From Bdellovibrio bacteriovorus HD100 (lineage in GTDB: Bacteria > Bdellovibrionota > Bdellovibrionia > Bdellovibrionales > Bdellovibrionaceae), in assembly GCF_000196175.1 (NCBI RefSeq), contig NC_005363.1:3348001-3412000 (forward strand): a DNA stretch of 64,000 nt. The letters are read 5' to 3'. Shown here piece by piece: positions 35,468 to 43,745 of this stretch. The number at the start of each line of letters is the position of its first letter. Positions within the stretch are counted from its first letter, which is position 1. Below the pieces are notes generated by a model, which saw only the letters and a list, made by a program, of their open reading frames with translations, did no database searches and was not told where the DNA came from. The position numbers and the translations under genes were made by a program.

Positions 35468-36564
35468 TATTTGTCCTTTGGTTTGTCTGAAAGCCAGGCC
35501 AGCATTTGTTCGGGATATCCCGTATAGTTCAACAGCGTTTCAGCATCAACCCAGCCACCGTTGTAAGTGTCCTGCCACGCCTGCCCCCAGCTGTTATGAA
35601 TATGAACTGCATCATAGCACTTGTTGGCTTTGTCACACATGCGGCGATAACCCGAAATCACCGCCGCATGTTTGTTTCCACCCTCAACGCCCGGAACGGG
35701 ACAGTCATCGGAGTATTTTTCATTCAGACAAATATTTGAAAGCAGTATGGGATGCCCGGCAGACAATTGCTTTTTAATCTCTGCAATAGAGTTCGCATAG
35801 TTCGCCTTCTGCCCCTTCTTGGGAAACAGACTTATCTCAGTGGAGCCCATTCCTTCAAAATAAACACGATTCTTGGCCCGGGCACATTCTTTCGGGGTCA
35901 CCAGTCGATCAAAGAACTTTTCATAGGTCTCTTCGCCGAATGCCTTTAGCAATCTAGCCGGATCTGTGTCGACAGCAAAATCCTTGTCCACTTCGGCCTT
36001 GGCCGTGGCAAAAAAATCAGACAGACAGGTCTGGCAGTTTTGATCAATCTTGCGGTATTCATCGTATTTTTTGCGCAAACGCTTGAACGCCGCCACCTGA
36101 GCCTCGGTCCCCACCTGCGCTCCGCCAATTTTCGTCAGAACTTTATCCAGAGACATGCACTGCTGAGAAGCCGAGTTGCCGACAAACGTTGCCGCCACTT
36201 CCAAAGTGAAAGCCCCCGGACCGCCCTCGCGAATACCACGGTAAGACGACTCGTAGGTATTCTCTCCGTCCGGATCATTTCCAAAGCGTGCCACGTCCAG
36301 CGGGGAAAACACCTCTGAATCCGGCAGATTGTTACAATCCTTTTTTTCGATTCGGCATTTTTCCGCAGTCATGATCGCGGCGGCAGCAAAAGAATAACAA
36401 AGCCCCAAAGTGTCCTGGGACATCACTTTGGGCATCGTGACTTTTTTCTCGGTCTTGGGTTGAACCGAGAAGCCTTCGCCAAAACGCGTGAAGGCCGGCA
36501 TTGTTGCCGCCACTGCTGACTGTCCAAAAATCACAAACACAATCACGCTGGTCAGAAGTTTCAT
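35467..36564 (-). CDS. Exported papain-like cysteine protease
   Basis: A 365-residue protein with signal peptide ending QSAVAA. The full papain tetrad is visible with correct spacing: Q50 six residues before C56 (SQDTLGLCYSFA), H299 (GGNKHAAVISGY) and N324 (HIHNSWGQAW), followed by NGGWV. About 240 residues lie between Cys and His, more than in papain (about 135), so an insertion with five or more cysteines decorates the core. The protease should act in the periplasm or outside the cell. GAGGGG precedes the ATG, and a 14-bp perfect palindrome lies 17 bases upstream. C1-family recognition is strong; substrate unknown. Confidence 0.82.
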   Translation of the reverse strand: MKLLTSVIVFVIFGQSAVAATMPAFTRFGEGFSVQPKTEKKVTMPKVMSQDTLGLCYSFAAAAIMTAEKCRIEKKDCNNLPDSEVFSPLDVARFGNDPDGENTYESSYRGIREGGPGAFTLEVAATFVGNSASQQCMSLDKVLTKIGGAQVGTEAQVAAFKRLRKKYDEYRKIDQNCQTCLSDFFATAKAEVDKDFAVDTDPARLLKAFGEETYEKFFDRLVTPKECARAKNRVYFEGMGSTEISLFPKKGQKANYANSIAEIKKQLSAGHPILLSNICLNEKYSDDCPVPGVEGGNKHAAVISGYRRMCDKANKCYDAVHIHNSWGQAWQDTYNGGWVDAETLLNYTGYPEQMLAWLSDKPKDK

Positions 36565-36580
36565 GAACCCCTCAGAAGTT

Positions 36581-36594
36581 TGGATATATATCCA
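36581..36594. promoter_or_regulatory. 14-bp palindrome upstream of the papain-like protease
   Basis: TGGATATATATCCA is a perfect palindrome 17 bases from the protease ATG. It overlaps a TATATA that could be a -10 element on either strand, so it may be a repressor operator. Confidence 0.35.
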
Positions 36595-36657
36595 TTTTCA
36601 CCGAAGGGATTGACACCTACTAGTGGCAATATCTGTTTACGGACCTTGGACCTGCCA

Positions 36658-36693
36658 ATAAAAAAACCCCACAGCCATTCGACAGTGGGGTTT
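36658..36693 (-). terminator. Terminator of transketolase gene
   Basis: AAACCCCAC (36664-36672) pairs perfectly with GTGGGGTTT (36685-36693). On the minus strand it is followed by TTTTATTGG after the AAACCCC arm; T runs flank both sides, so it may work in both directions. Confidence 0.75.
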
Positions 36694-36752
36694 CATTTTA
36701 TTTCACATTGCCTAACGCAGTGTCGGCCCAAAAACTGCGGGGGGCCCTCCTG

Positions 36753-38786
36753 TTACCAGGCGCCGCTTTTTTGGAAGAAGGTGCCTGTGGTCTCAACGAT
36801 CGCGGACGCATCCACCTTGTGTTTGCGATAAAGGTCCGCCGCCGTGTAAGCACTTTGACCGAACTCCCCATGCACACCCAGGCTTTTCACCTTGAATGTC
36901 ACATCGGCGTTCATCAAGGCGTGAGTCAAAATCTGACCGAAGCCCCCCAGCAACTGATGGTCTTCCACCGTGATCAAGTGGCCTTGAGTTTTTTCCAGAA
37001 CCGTTTTGAAAGTCGCGATGTCCACGTGATTCACACAGGCACAGTTCACAACAACCGCTCCCACACCTTTGGATTCAAGATCTTTCGCAGCTTGCAAGGC
37101 CTGAGGAACCAAAGAGCCTGTTGTCGCAATCGCCACAGACTTCGTTTTACCCGCTGTCGTGTCGGCCAGAACCTGCGCTTTACGCAAGTCATAGGAAGTA
37201 CCAGCCACATAGGTCTTAGGGAAGTTTTCACGCCCCAGGAAGAACACCGCTGAATTCGGAACTTTGCCTTCCTTGCGGGCCTTGGCGAAGTTTTCAATCA
37301 CCGTGTACATCAAAGCGTCGGCTTCTTCACTGCAAGACAGGGAATACACATCCACATGCGGGATGGAAGAAACCATCGCCACATAGCTCAGCGCCTGGTG
37401 GGAAGCCCCGTCCGCCGCATCCTGGAAGCCCGTGTGAGAAAACACCGCAATCACCGGCGCTTCGGACAACGCCCCCATGGTCAAAGGCAACGCCCCTTTG
37501 GTCACACCGAACTGAGCGAAGGTGTCCACCACTGGGATGTAACCCAGTTTCGACAAACCTGCCGCCGTAGAAACCATGTTGGATTCGGCGATACCGACGT
37601 CGAAGGAATCTTGAGGGAATTCTTTACGGAAGCCCGCCACCCCTGTGGAGCCTGGCAGATCCGAAGTCACACTCAGAACCGGGAAGCCGGCTTTGCGTGC
37701 ACGCACCATCGCGGAAGAAATACCGACTTGAATTTTTTCACCGGAATCTTTGACACCACTGGCTTTGATGTCGGCTTCCCATTTGTTCAGTTCGGCAATC
37801 CAGGTGTTGAAAACATCCGGCAACGCCGCGCCACCCAGAATCTCACCCAGGAAGGCTGGCAGCTCCGAAGGGCTTTTCAGAGGGAAACCGTGACCGCCCG
37901 TTGCGGATTCCGCAGTTTTCTTGGTGCCGATACCCTTTACGGTCTTAGCGTGAATAATTACAGGCGCAATCGGGTTGGCTTTCGCCTGCTCGATGGCACT
38001 GACGATCGTGTCGTAACACTTTTGCAGATCATTGCCTTCAGCCAGGTTGATCACATTCCAGCCCAGGTCTTTCAAAGAATTGAAAGTCGGAGTCATGGAG
38101 AAAGATTCCGCATCGATACGCCCGGAAAGTTTCGTGTTGTTATCGCTGATGATCAAAACATAAGGACCCATTTTGCCGGTCTTAGCCAGGCCCGGGATCG
38201 CAGCGAAAGCCTCTTTCGCTTCACCTTCCATGCACGCACCGTCAGAGATCGTGGTCACCGTCACGCGGTTCTTGCCAGAGATCGCCTCGCCCATGGCCAC
38301 ACCTTGAGTTTGCGGGAACGCAGAACCCAAAGGACCGTTGGAGATAAAGACACCTTCCGGGAAGCAGTGAACTTCGCCGTGACCGGTCAGACCGCTTTCG
38401 ATCGAACGGAATTTTTTAAGGCTGTCCAAAGTCAGACCCGCCATTTTGTAATTGGCTTTCAAAGCATACAGACCGTTTTCGCAGTGACCGGCATCATTCA
38501 CGATGTGGAACAGGTCATACCACTGCTTGTTTTCACGAGCCGCCACATCAAACACGTGACCGTGCAGTGCGGACATAAGTTCCGCCAAAGCGGCAGGACC
38601 GCCATAGTGAGAAGCCGCGCCACCAAGGACGGCGTTCATATCCATCAAAGAAACAAGGGCGCGAGTCGCGTTAGGATCGGCCACTGGAATCTGACGTCCG
38701 TCTTTGCTTTTAACAAAGCTTTTGAATTGAGGTTCTTGGGAAGGATTGCCTGCGAGTTTTGTTTTGATCTGAATCGGTTCTGTCAT
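36753..38786 (-). CDS. tkt: Transketolase
   Basis: Thiamine-diphosphate enzyme exchanging two-carbon units between sugar phosphates; it supplies erythrose 4-phosphate, a substrate of the DAHP synthase also encoded in this window. The 677-residue protein has the cofactor motif ISDGACMEGEAKEAF followed by ISDNN, the pyrimidine-domain block DVGIAESNMVSTAAGLS and the C-terminal domain KSLGVHGEFGQSAYTA. The sequence looks nearer to the transketolases of animals than to E. coli TktA in the GDG region, but the length is typical. Divergent from adenosine deaminase with only 37 bases between starts. Confidence 0.9.
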   Translation of the reverse strand: MTEPIQIKTKLAGNPSQEPQFKSFVKSKDGRQIPVADPNATRALVSLMDMNAVLGGAASHYGGPAALAELMSALHGHVFDVAARENKQWYDLFHIVNDAGHCENGLYALKANYKMAGLTLDSLKKFRSIESGLTGHGEVHCFPEGVFISNGPLGSAFPQTQGVAMGEAISGKNRVTVTTISDGACMEGEAKEAFAAIPGLAKTGKMGPYVLIISDNNTKLSGRIDAESFSMTPTFNSLKDLGWNVINLAEGNDLQKCYDTIVSAIEQAKANPIAPVIIHAKTVKGIGTKKTAESATGGHGFPLKSPSELPAFLGEILGGAALPDVFNTWIAELNKWEADIKASGVKDSGEKIQVGISSAMVRARKAGFPVLSVTSDLPGSTGVAGFRKEFPQDSFDVGIAESNMVSTAAGLSKLGYIPVVDTFAQFGVTKGALPLTMGALSEAPVIAVFSHTGFQDAADGASHQALSYVAMVSSIPHVDVYSLSCSEEADALMYTVIENFAKARKEGKVPNSAVFFLGRENFPKTYVAGTSYDLRKAQVLADTTAGKTKSVAIATTGSLVPQALQAAKDLESKGVGAVVVNCACVNHVDIATFKTVLEKTQGHLITVEDHQLLGGFGQILTHALMNADVTFKVKSLGVHGEFGQSAYTAADLYRKHKVDASAIVETTGTFFQKSGAW

Positions 38787-38823
38787 AGGATATAGTTTTA
38801 CTGCCCAGAGCGAGGAACATCAA

Positions 38824-39849
38824 ATGGAAAGGCTCTATTCTCACAATATTCGCGACATCCTGAAAGTGGATCTGCACCGGCATTTGGACTGCTCAGTGCG
38901 TTGGAGCACCATTCTGGAACTGGCTCCGCAAGTCGGTATTCCGCTGGCCCCCACCTCCCAGGGGCAAAAGGATCAGTTTTTGATTACGGGTCCCATGAAA
39001 GACCTGGGTTCGGTGCTCAACAAATTCATGAATGCACAGAAAGTTCTGGCCAGCGAGGAAATCCTGACCCGCGTCGCCTATGAAGCTTGTGAGGACGCCT
39101 TCAATGACGGAGTCCGTCTTCTTGAGTTGCGTTATGCGCCGACCTTCATCGCCGACGGCCACAAATCCCTGACTTTCGAAAAAATCCACCGCTCTTTGCT
39201 AAAAGGCATCGAACAGGCCCGCAAACAATTCCCGATGCTGATCGGTCTGATCTGCATCGTTCAAAGAATCAAGTCCTTTGAGGTTGCGGAAAAAGTTGTG
39301 GATTTCGCCATTGACCATAAAGACAGCTTTTTGGCTCTGGATCTGGCGGACAACGAGGAAGGCTTTGATCCAAAGGTCTTTGCACCGCTTTTCCAAAAGG
39401 CCAAAAAAGCGGGTCTGCGCATCACTGTGCATTCCGGCGAAACTCCGAACCCAGTTTCAGCCAAGTGGGTTCATGACAGCATTGAGATTTTGGGTGCTGA
39501 GCGCATCGGTCATGGCATTCAGATCATCAACGACCCGGCAGTGCTGGAGTTGGTGAAAGACCGCCGCATTCCTTTGGAGATCTGCCCGATCAGCAACTAT
39601 CTGACCCAGTCCTTCCCGACCTACGAGGACCACCCCATCCGCAAACTGATGCAGGCCGGAGTTCTGGTCACCATCAACTCGGATGACCCCGGTGTGTTTG
39701 CCACGACATTGAGTGATGACTACGAAGTCCTTCACCGCGTGCACGGTTTCAGCAAAGAGGACTTCCACAAGTGCAATCAGATCGCGTTTGATGCGAGCTT
39801 CATTCCAGATATTGAAAAGAACCGCATCATGGGGGAATTCTTCGGATGA
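38824..39849 (+). CDS. add: Adenosine deaminase family protein
   Basis: A 341-residue amidohydrolase that would convert adenosine to inosine. Zinc ligands H18 and H20 are in VDLHRHLDCSVR; further motifs are ITVHSGE, AERIGHGIQI, LEICPISNYL and INSDDPGVF with the catalytic Asp pair. The first motif has Cys where most adenosine deaminases have Gly (HLDGS), so a related purine or aminodeoxyfutalosine-type substrate is possible. Aminodeoxyfutalosine deaminase is unlikely to be needed because the classical men genes are present here. Salvage of prey nucleosides fits the likely lifestyle. GAGGAA precedes the ATG. Confidence 0.88.
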   Translation: MERLYSHNIRDILKVDLHRHLDCSVRWSTILELAPQVGIPLAPTSQGQKDQFLITGPMKDLGSVLNKFMNAQKVLASEEILTRVAYEACEDAFNDGVRLLELRYAPTFIADGHKSLTFEKIHRSLLKGIEQARKQFPMLIGLICIVQRIKSFEVAEKVVDFAIDHKDSFLALDLADNEEGFDPKVFAPLFQKAKKAGLRITVHSGETPNPVSAKWVHDSIEILGAERIGHGIQIINDPAVLELVKDRRIPLEICPISNYLTQSFPTYEDHPIRKLMQAGVLVTINSDDPGVFATTLSDDYEVLHRVHGFSKEDFHKCNQIAFDASFIPDIEKNRIMGEFFG

Positions 39850-40427
39850 GCTATGCAGAAGAAATCCTGCATCTGATACGCGAAGACGAAGCCGTGCGCG
39901 AAGCTTTGGCCGCCACGGGCGAATTGTTTCAGGGCTATAACGCCCACATGGAAAAGGTTCATCTGCGCAACGCACGCAAGCTGAACGACCTGATCGTTGA
40001 AAAAGGTTTTCCAACTATTGATCTTGTCGGTGAAGAAGCCTGCACTGCCGCACTCAGAATCATATTGCATGCGATCAGCTGGCCGGAATTCATGCGGATG
40101 CAAGAACCCGTTCTGATGGATCTGGCGAAGAACGGAAAAGTCCCAAAAAGCTATGTCGCCATTCTTATCGACCGCATTCGCTTCTATGAAGGCCGAAAGC
40201 AGGTTTACGGCACCAACGCCGACTGGGACGAAAACGGCATCCTGCGCATCACCGATGTTGAAGATGAAAAGAATCTCAACAAAAGAAGAGCCGAGATGGG
40301 ACTGGATCCCGTGGAAAGCCTGGTGATCACCCCGATGGACGGAGAATATCACCCACCAGACCCTGAAAAAAGACACAAAGAATTCATTGAATGGACCTTT
40401 AAAACCGGATGGAGAAACAATGACTAA
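39846..40427 (+). CDS. DUF6624-like protein of unknown function
   Basis: A 193-residue cytoplasmic protein that overlaps the deaminase stop by four bases. The middle resembles DUF6624: a helical start with NARKLNDLIVEKGFPTIDLVG, then a histidine helix ILHAISWPEFM and the block VAILIDRIRFYEGRKQVYGT, where the last seven residues (G-x-KQ-x-YGT) are the family's best-conserved piece. No function is known to me. Position in an operon between add and ggt suggests a part in nutrient salvage, but that is only context. Confidence 0.6.
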   Translation: MSYAEEILHLIREDEAVREALAATGELFQGYNAHMEKVHLRNARKLNDLIVEKGFPTIDLVGEEACTAALRIILHAISWPEFMRMQEPVLMDLAKNGKVPKSYVAILIDRIRFYEGRKQVYGTNADWDENGILRITDVEDEKNLNKRRAEMGLDPVESLVITPMDGEYHPPDPEKRHKEFIEWTFKTGWRNND

Positions 40428-42153
40428 AACAAAACTTCTTGCACTCTCGATTTCTCTGCTGGCACTGGGATGCCAGTCAACTTCAACCTCGCCAGTGATC
40501 CGCACCGCCAAAGAACGTCCGGATCATTCCACGGCAGAAGCCTTTGGCAGTCAGTACGCTATTTCCACTCAAGGGCGCTATTCAAGCAAAGCTGCCGAAA
40601 GAATGTTTGCTGAGGGCGGAAACATCATCGATGCGGTCGTTGCCGCCTCTTTCACTGTTTCAGTTGAACGCCCACAATCCACGGGCATTGGCGGTGGCGG
40701 CTTTATGTTGTTTCATGAAGCCAAGACCGGCGACACTTACGCGATTGACTTCCGCGAGCGTGCGCCACTGAAAGCGCATCAGAACATGTACATCGGAAAA
40801 GACGGCAAAGCCGATTCAAAACTTTCCCAGGATGGCATTTTGGCTGTGGCCGTTCCGGGCCTGGTTGCAGGTCTGCTGGAGATACATCAGCGCTTCGGCT
40901 CTCTGCCCCTGAAACAGGTCATGCAGCCAGCAATTGAGCTAGCCGAAAGCGGATTTGAAATCTATCCGGAATTCCACCGCGCTCTGGAAAACCGCGCGGA
41001 GGTTCTGGCAAAAGACCCATCCGCCAAAGCCATCTTCCTGACCAAAGACGGCAAGGTTCCAGCACTCGGCACCATGCTGATTCAAAAGGACCTGGCAAAG
41101 ACCCTGAAGCTGATCGCCGCCAAAGGTAAAGACGGCTTCTATAAAGGTCCGGTCGCCCAGTCCATCCTGAAGTATTCCAAAGAACGCAAAGGTCTTTTGA
41201 GCCAGAAAGATTTCAACGACTATCAGGTAAAATGGCGTAAGCCCGTAGAAGGGAAGTTTCACGGATACGAAGTGATCTCGATGCCACCCCCGAGCTCTGG
41301 TGGTGTGCATGTGATTCAGTTCCTGGATTTCCTTGAAAAAGACAATCTGGCAAAGTCAGGACCACTTTCCACCAAGTCCATTCATCTGGCGGCCTCCGCT
41401 TTACAATCCGCATTTGCGGACCGTGCGACTTATCTGGGTGATCCCGAGTTCACTGACGTTCCTGTCAGCGGCCTGCTGTCGGAAAAGTATCTGCAGGAAC
41501 GCCGCTCTGAGGTCCCGGAAAACCGCGCCCGCAAAGCCGGTGAAGTTTCCGCCGGTCGCGCCACGGGTTATGAATCCACGGACACCACTCACATCTCGAT
41601 GATCGATGCGAAAGGTAACGCGGTTGCCACCACCCAGACCATCAACGGCTGGATGGGGGCTGCGGTTGTGGCTCCGGGCACCGGGATCGTTCTGAATAAC
41701 GAAATGGATGACTTCTCGGCGCAAGTGGGAGCTTCCAACTTGTTTGGCGCGATTGGTGGAAAACCCAATGCGATTGCTCCAAAGAAAACCCCTCTGAGCA
41801 GCATGTCGCCGACCATTTTGCTTGAAAACAACAAACCTGTGATGGCCGTGGGCGCTCCGGGCGGCACCCGCATCATCAGCTGTGTGGCGCAGACGATCTT
41901 GAATTACGTCGAGTTCAAGCTGCCCCTGTATGACGCCGTCACGATGGTTCGTTATCACCAACAATGGCAGCCGGATGTGCTGTACGTCGATCCTCCAGGC
42001 CCGAAGCCGGAAGTTTTAAAGCAACTGAATGCCATGGGCTATGATGTAAAAATCGAACCGGTGCCATGTTATGTGATGGCCGTCTCAAAAGAGGGCGACA
42101 AACTGCACGGTGTGGCCGACCCGCGGGACATCGGTATCAGCATCGCCAAGTAA
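40420..42153 (+). CDS. ggt: Gamma-glutamyltranspeptidase, lipoprotein or exported
   Basis: A 577-residue N-terminal-nucleophile hydrolase that cleaves glutathione and other gamma-glutamyl compounds in the periplasm. ATG 40420 has GGAGA upstream and gives a signal peptide ending LLALGCQS, a possible lipobox. The large-subunit motif STGIGGGGFMLFH and RERAPLKA are present. The self-cleavage site is at STDTTHISMID, whose Thr starts the small subunit, followed by LNNEMDDF and PLSSMSPTI, which shape the oxyanion hole. Starts eight bases inside the preceding gene. A short hairpin (ACTCCG 42162, CGGAGT 42175) follows the stop. Confidence 0.95.
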   Translation: MTKTKLLALSISLLALGCQSTSTSPVIRTAKERPDHSTAEAFGSQYAISTQGRYSSKAAERMFAEGGNIIDAVVAASFTVSVERPQSTGIGGGGFMLFHEAKTGDTYAIDFRERAPLKAHQNMYIGKDGKADSKLSQDGILAVAVPGLVAGLLEIHQRFGSLPLKQVMQPAIELAESGFEIYPEFHRALENRAEVLAKDPSAKAIFLTKDGKVPALGTMLIQKDLAKTLKLIAAKGKDGFYKGPVAQSILKYSKERKGLLSQKDFNDYQVKWRKPVEGKFHGYEVISMPPPSSGGVHVIQFLDFLEKDNLAKSGPLSTKSIHLAASALQSAFADRATYLGDPEFTDVPVSGLLSEKYLQERRSEVPENRARKAGEVSAGRATGYESTDTTHISMIDAKGNAVATTQTINGWMGAAVVAPGTGIVLNNEMDDFSAQVGASNLFGAIGGKPNAIAPKKTPLSSMSPTILLENNKPVMAVGAPGGTRIISCVAQTILNYVEFKLPLYDAVTMVRYHQQWQPDVLYVDPPGPKPEVLKQLNAMGYDVKIEPVPCYVMAVSKEGDKLHGVADPRDIGISIAK

Positions 42154-42255
42154 ACTGTCACACTCCGCCTCCACCGGAGTAGGGCGGTCCAGCTTAATTC
42201 TCAGTGGATTTTCATTGTTTGATAATTGCTCTCAATTAATGGATTCCCGTGAAAC

Positions 42256-42282
42256 TTCCCGCTTATCCTGAATAGGCGGGAG
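42256..42282 (+). promoter_or_regulatory. Hairpin that covers the ribosome binding site of a small gene
   Basis: TTCCCGC (42256-42262) can pair with GCGGGAG (42276-42282), masking most of the GGGAGG Shine-Dalgarno sequence of the GTG at 42290. Opening the 7-bp stem would expose the site. Confidence 0.4.
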
Positions 42283-42289
42283 GTGCTCA

Positions 42290-42466
42290 GTGCGTATCGT
42301 CCATTTTGTCTCCGGAACCGAATACCAAAGTGCTCTTTTGTCAGTGGATGCGATGAATCTGCTGCCGGCAATGATGACTAAAACCTACGACACAAAAGAA
42401 CTGGCCAGACTGTGCTGCAAAGCCGGCCTCTGCCCCCTCATCTTTAAAAACAAACTCACCAAATAA
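42290..42466 (+). CDS. Small protein of 58 residues, unknown function
   Basis: GTG at 42290 is preceded by GGGAGG at an ideal six-base spacing. The reading frame has ordinary codons to a TAA at 42466. The product begins VRIVHFVSGTEYQSALL and contains a cysteine cluster LCCKAGLCPL near the C-terminus. No signal peptide or membrane segment. I recognise no family. The strong ribosome site is the main evidence that it is translated; the hairpin over that site suggests control. It lies between ggt and a highly structured element. Confidence 0.5.
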   Translation: MRIVHFVSGTEYQSALLSVDAMNLLPAMMTKTYDTKELARLCCKAGLCPLIFKNKLTK

Positions 42467-42476
42467 GCTAGAAGGT

Positions 42477-42606
42477 CGACTGATCAAAAGTGTGCAGCCG
42501 CAAGGCGGAGGGCTGCCCTCGCAGCGCAGGCGTGCTCCAAGCACGTCGAAGCGAGAAGGCCGCCCGACAACGCAGCCGGATGCGCGCTTTTCATCAGTCG
42601 GGCGGC
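42477..42606 (+). other. Structured intergenic element with two alternative folds upstream of pip
   Basis: Fold A is one long imperfect hairpin. CGACTGAT (42477-42484) pairs with ATCAGTCG (42593-42600) and the stem continues through AAAAG/CTTTT and GTGC-type pairs. An inner stem joins 42510-42522 to 42551-42565, and the apical hairpin is CGTGC-TCCAA-GCACG (42531-42545). Fold B is a perfect 10-bp stem, GCCGCCCGAC (42559-42568) with GTCGGGCGGC (42597-42606), which uses bases of both fold-A stems and so excludes it. The pip ATG is 58 bases downstream. It could be a leader switch, a small RNA, or a REP/MITE-like repeat. Confidence 0.55.
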
Positions 42607-42663
42607 GCATTTTGACTTCGTGGCAGAACTGCGCGAGGCTTTGCTTTTCCAAGCGAGGTGCTT

Positions 42664-43611
42664 ATGCGCGAATTTTATCCAGCTCTAGAGCCTTTCAATA
42701 AAGGCATGCTGAAAGTTTCTGATATTCACACCCTTTACTGGGAAGAGTGCGGCAATCCACAAGGCAAACCTGTGGTGTTCCTGCACGGCGGCCCGGGTGG
42801 AGGTGTTCATCCGGATCATCGTCGTTTCTTTGATCCAAAAGCTTATCGCATAATTCTTTTCGACCAGCGCGGCAGCGGTCAGTCTCTGCCATGTGCAGAA
42901 CTGCGTGAAAACTCCACGTGGGATCTGGTGAAAGACACCGAAACCATTCGTGAAATGCTGAAGATCGACAAATGGGTTGTCTTCGGCGGCAGTTGGGGTT
43001 CGACCCTGGCGCTGGCGTACGCGATCACTCATCCAGAGCGCGTGAAAGCTTTGGTTCTGCGCGGGATCTTCCTGTGCCGTCCGTCTGAAATTCAGTGGTT
43101 CTATCAAGAGGGCGCTTCCCACATCTTCCCGGATGTGTGGGACGAATACCTGAAGCCAATTCCTGAAAATGAACGCCATGACCTGGTGGCTGCGTACTAC
43201 AAACGCCTGACTCACGAAAACGCCGACGTCCGCCTGGAAGCCGCCAAAGCGTGGAGCAAGTGGGAAGCCGCGACCTCCCGTCTGATCGTGGACCCGAAAG
43301 CCGTGGATGAATTCGATGATCCTGAATACGCGTTGAGCTTTGCGCGCATCGAGTGCCATTACTTCACTAACAACGCCTTCTTTAAAACCAACAACTGGCT
43401 GCTGGAAAACGTGGATAAAATCCGCCACATCCCGGGGGCCATTGTTCAGGGCCGCTATGACGTGGTTTGCCCGGCGAAGTCCGCCTGGGAACTGCACAAG
43501 GCCTGGCCCGAGGCAAAATTTACAATCATCCCGGATTCAGGCCACGCCGCTGCCGAGCCTGGAACCCGCTCAGCTCTTATTGAAGCCACAGACAGTTTCA
43601 GAGATCTGTAA
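42664..43611 (+). CDS. pip: Prolyl iminopeptidase
   Basis: Releases N-terminal proline from peptides in the cytoplasm. The 315-residue alpha/beta hydrolase of family S33 has the oxyanion motif FLHGGPGGG, nucleophile S110 in FGGSWGSTLALAYA, aspartate in GRYDVVCP and histidine in DSGHAAAEPG. FDQRGSGQS and the cap segment are those of Pip rather than of general hydrolases. ATG 42664 has GAGG five bases upstream. Together with the S9 peptidase it fits use of prey protein. A 12-bp hairpin follows. Confidence 0.95.
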   Translation: MREFYPALEPFNKGMLKVSDIHTLYWEECGNPQGKPVVFLHGGPGGGVHPDHRRFFDPKAYRIILFDQRGSGQSLPCAELRENSTWDLVKDTETIREMLKIDKWVVFGGSWGSTLALAYAITHPERVKALVLRGIFLCRPSEIQWFYQEGASHIFPDVWDEYLKPIPENERHDLVAAYYKRLTHENADVRLEAAKAWSKWEAATSRLIVDPKAVDEFDDPEYALSFARIECHYFTNNAFFKTNNWLLENVDKIRHIPGAIVQGRYDVVCPAKSAWELHKAWPEAKFTIIPDSGHAAAEPGTRSALIEATDSFRDL

Positions 43612-43620
43612 GACTTTCAA

Positions 43621-43649
43621 AGCCATAGGGGGTTTTTCCCCTTATGGCT
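43621..43649 (+). terminator. Hairpin after pip
   Basis: AGCCATAGGGGG (43621-43632) pairs with CCCCTTATGGCT (43638-43649) with one G-T wobble and a five-T loop. No T run follows, so it may be a weak terminator or an RNA 3' end; it also lies in the leader of the next protease gene. Confidence 0.45.
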
Positions 43650-43698
43650 GATATAAGCATTATCATCTTGTCACGTGGTGCCAAAAAGGGTTTATTCA

Positions 43699-43726
43699 GT
43701 CCCACGAACCACAAACTTTGTGGGAC
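43699..43726 (+). promoter_or_regulatory. Second leader hairpin upstream of the first S1 protease
   Basis: GTCCCAC (43699-43705) pairs with GTGGGAC (43720-43726), 20 bases before the GTG start at 43746. It may affect initiation of the protease pair. Confidence 0.35.
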
Positions 43727-43745
43727 GAAATCCGGGGGGATTTTA

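Noticed and set aside
36600-36640. TTGACA at about 36610 as a plus-strand promoter
   Set aside because: Nothing on the plus strand downstream could use it; the next plus-strand gene is more than 2 kb away beyond a terminator.
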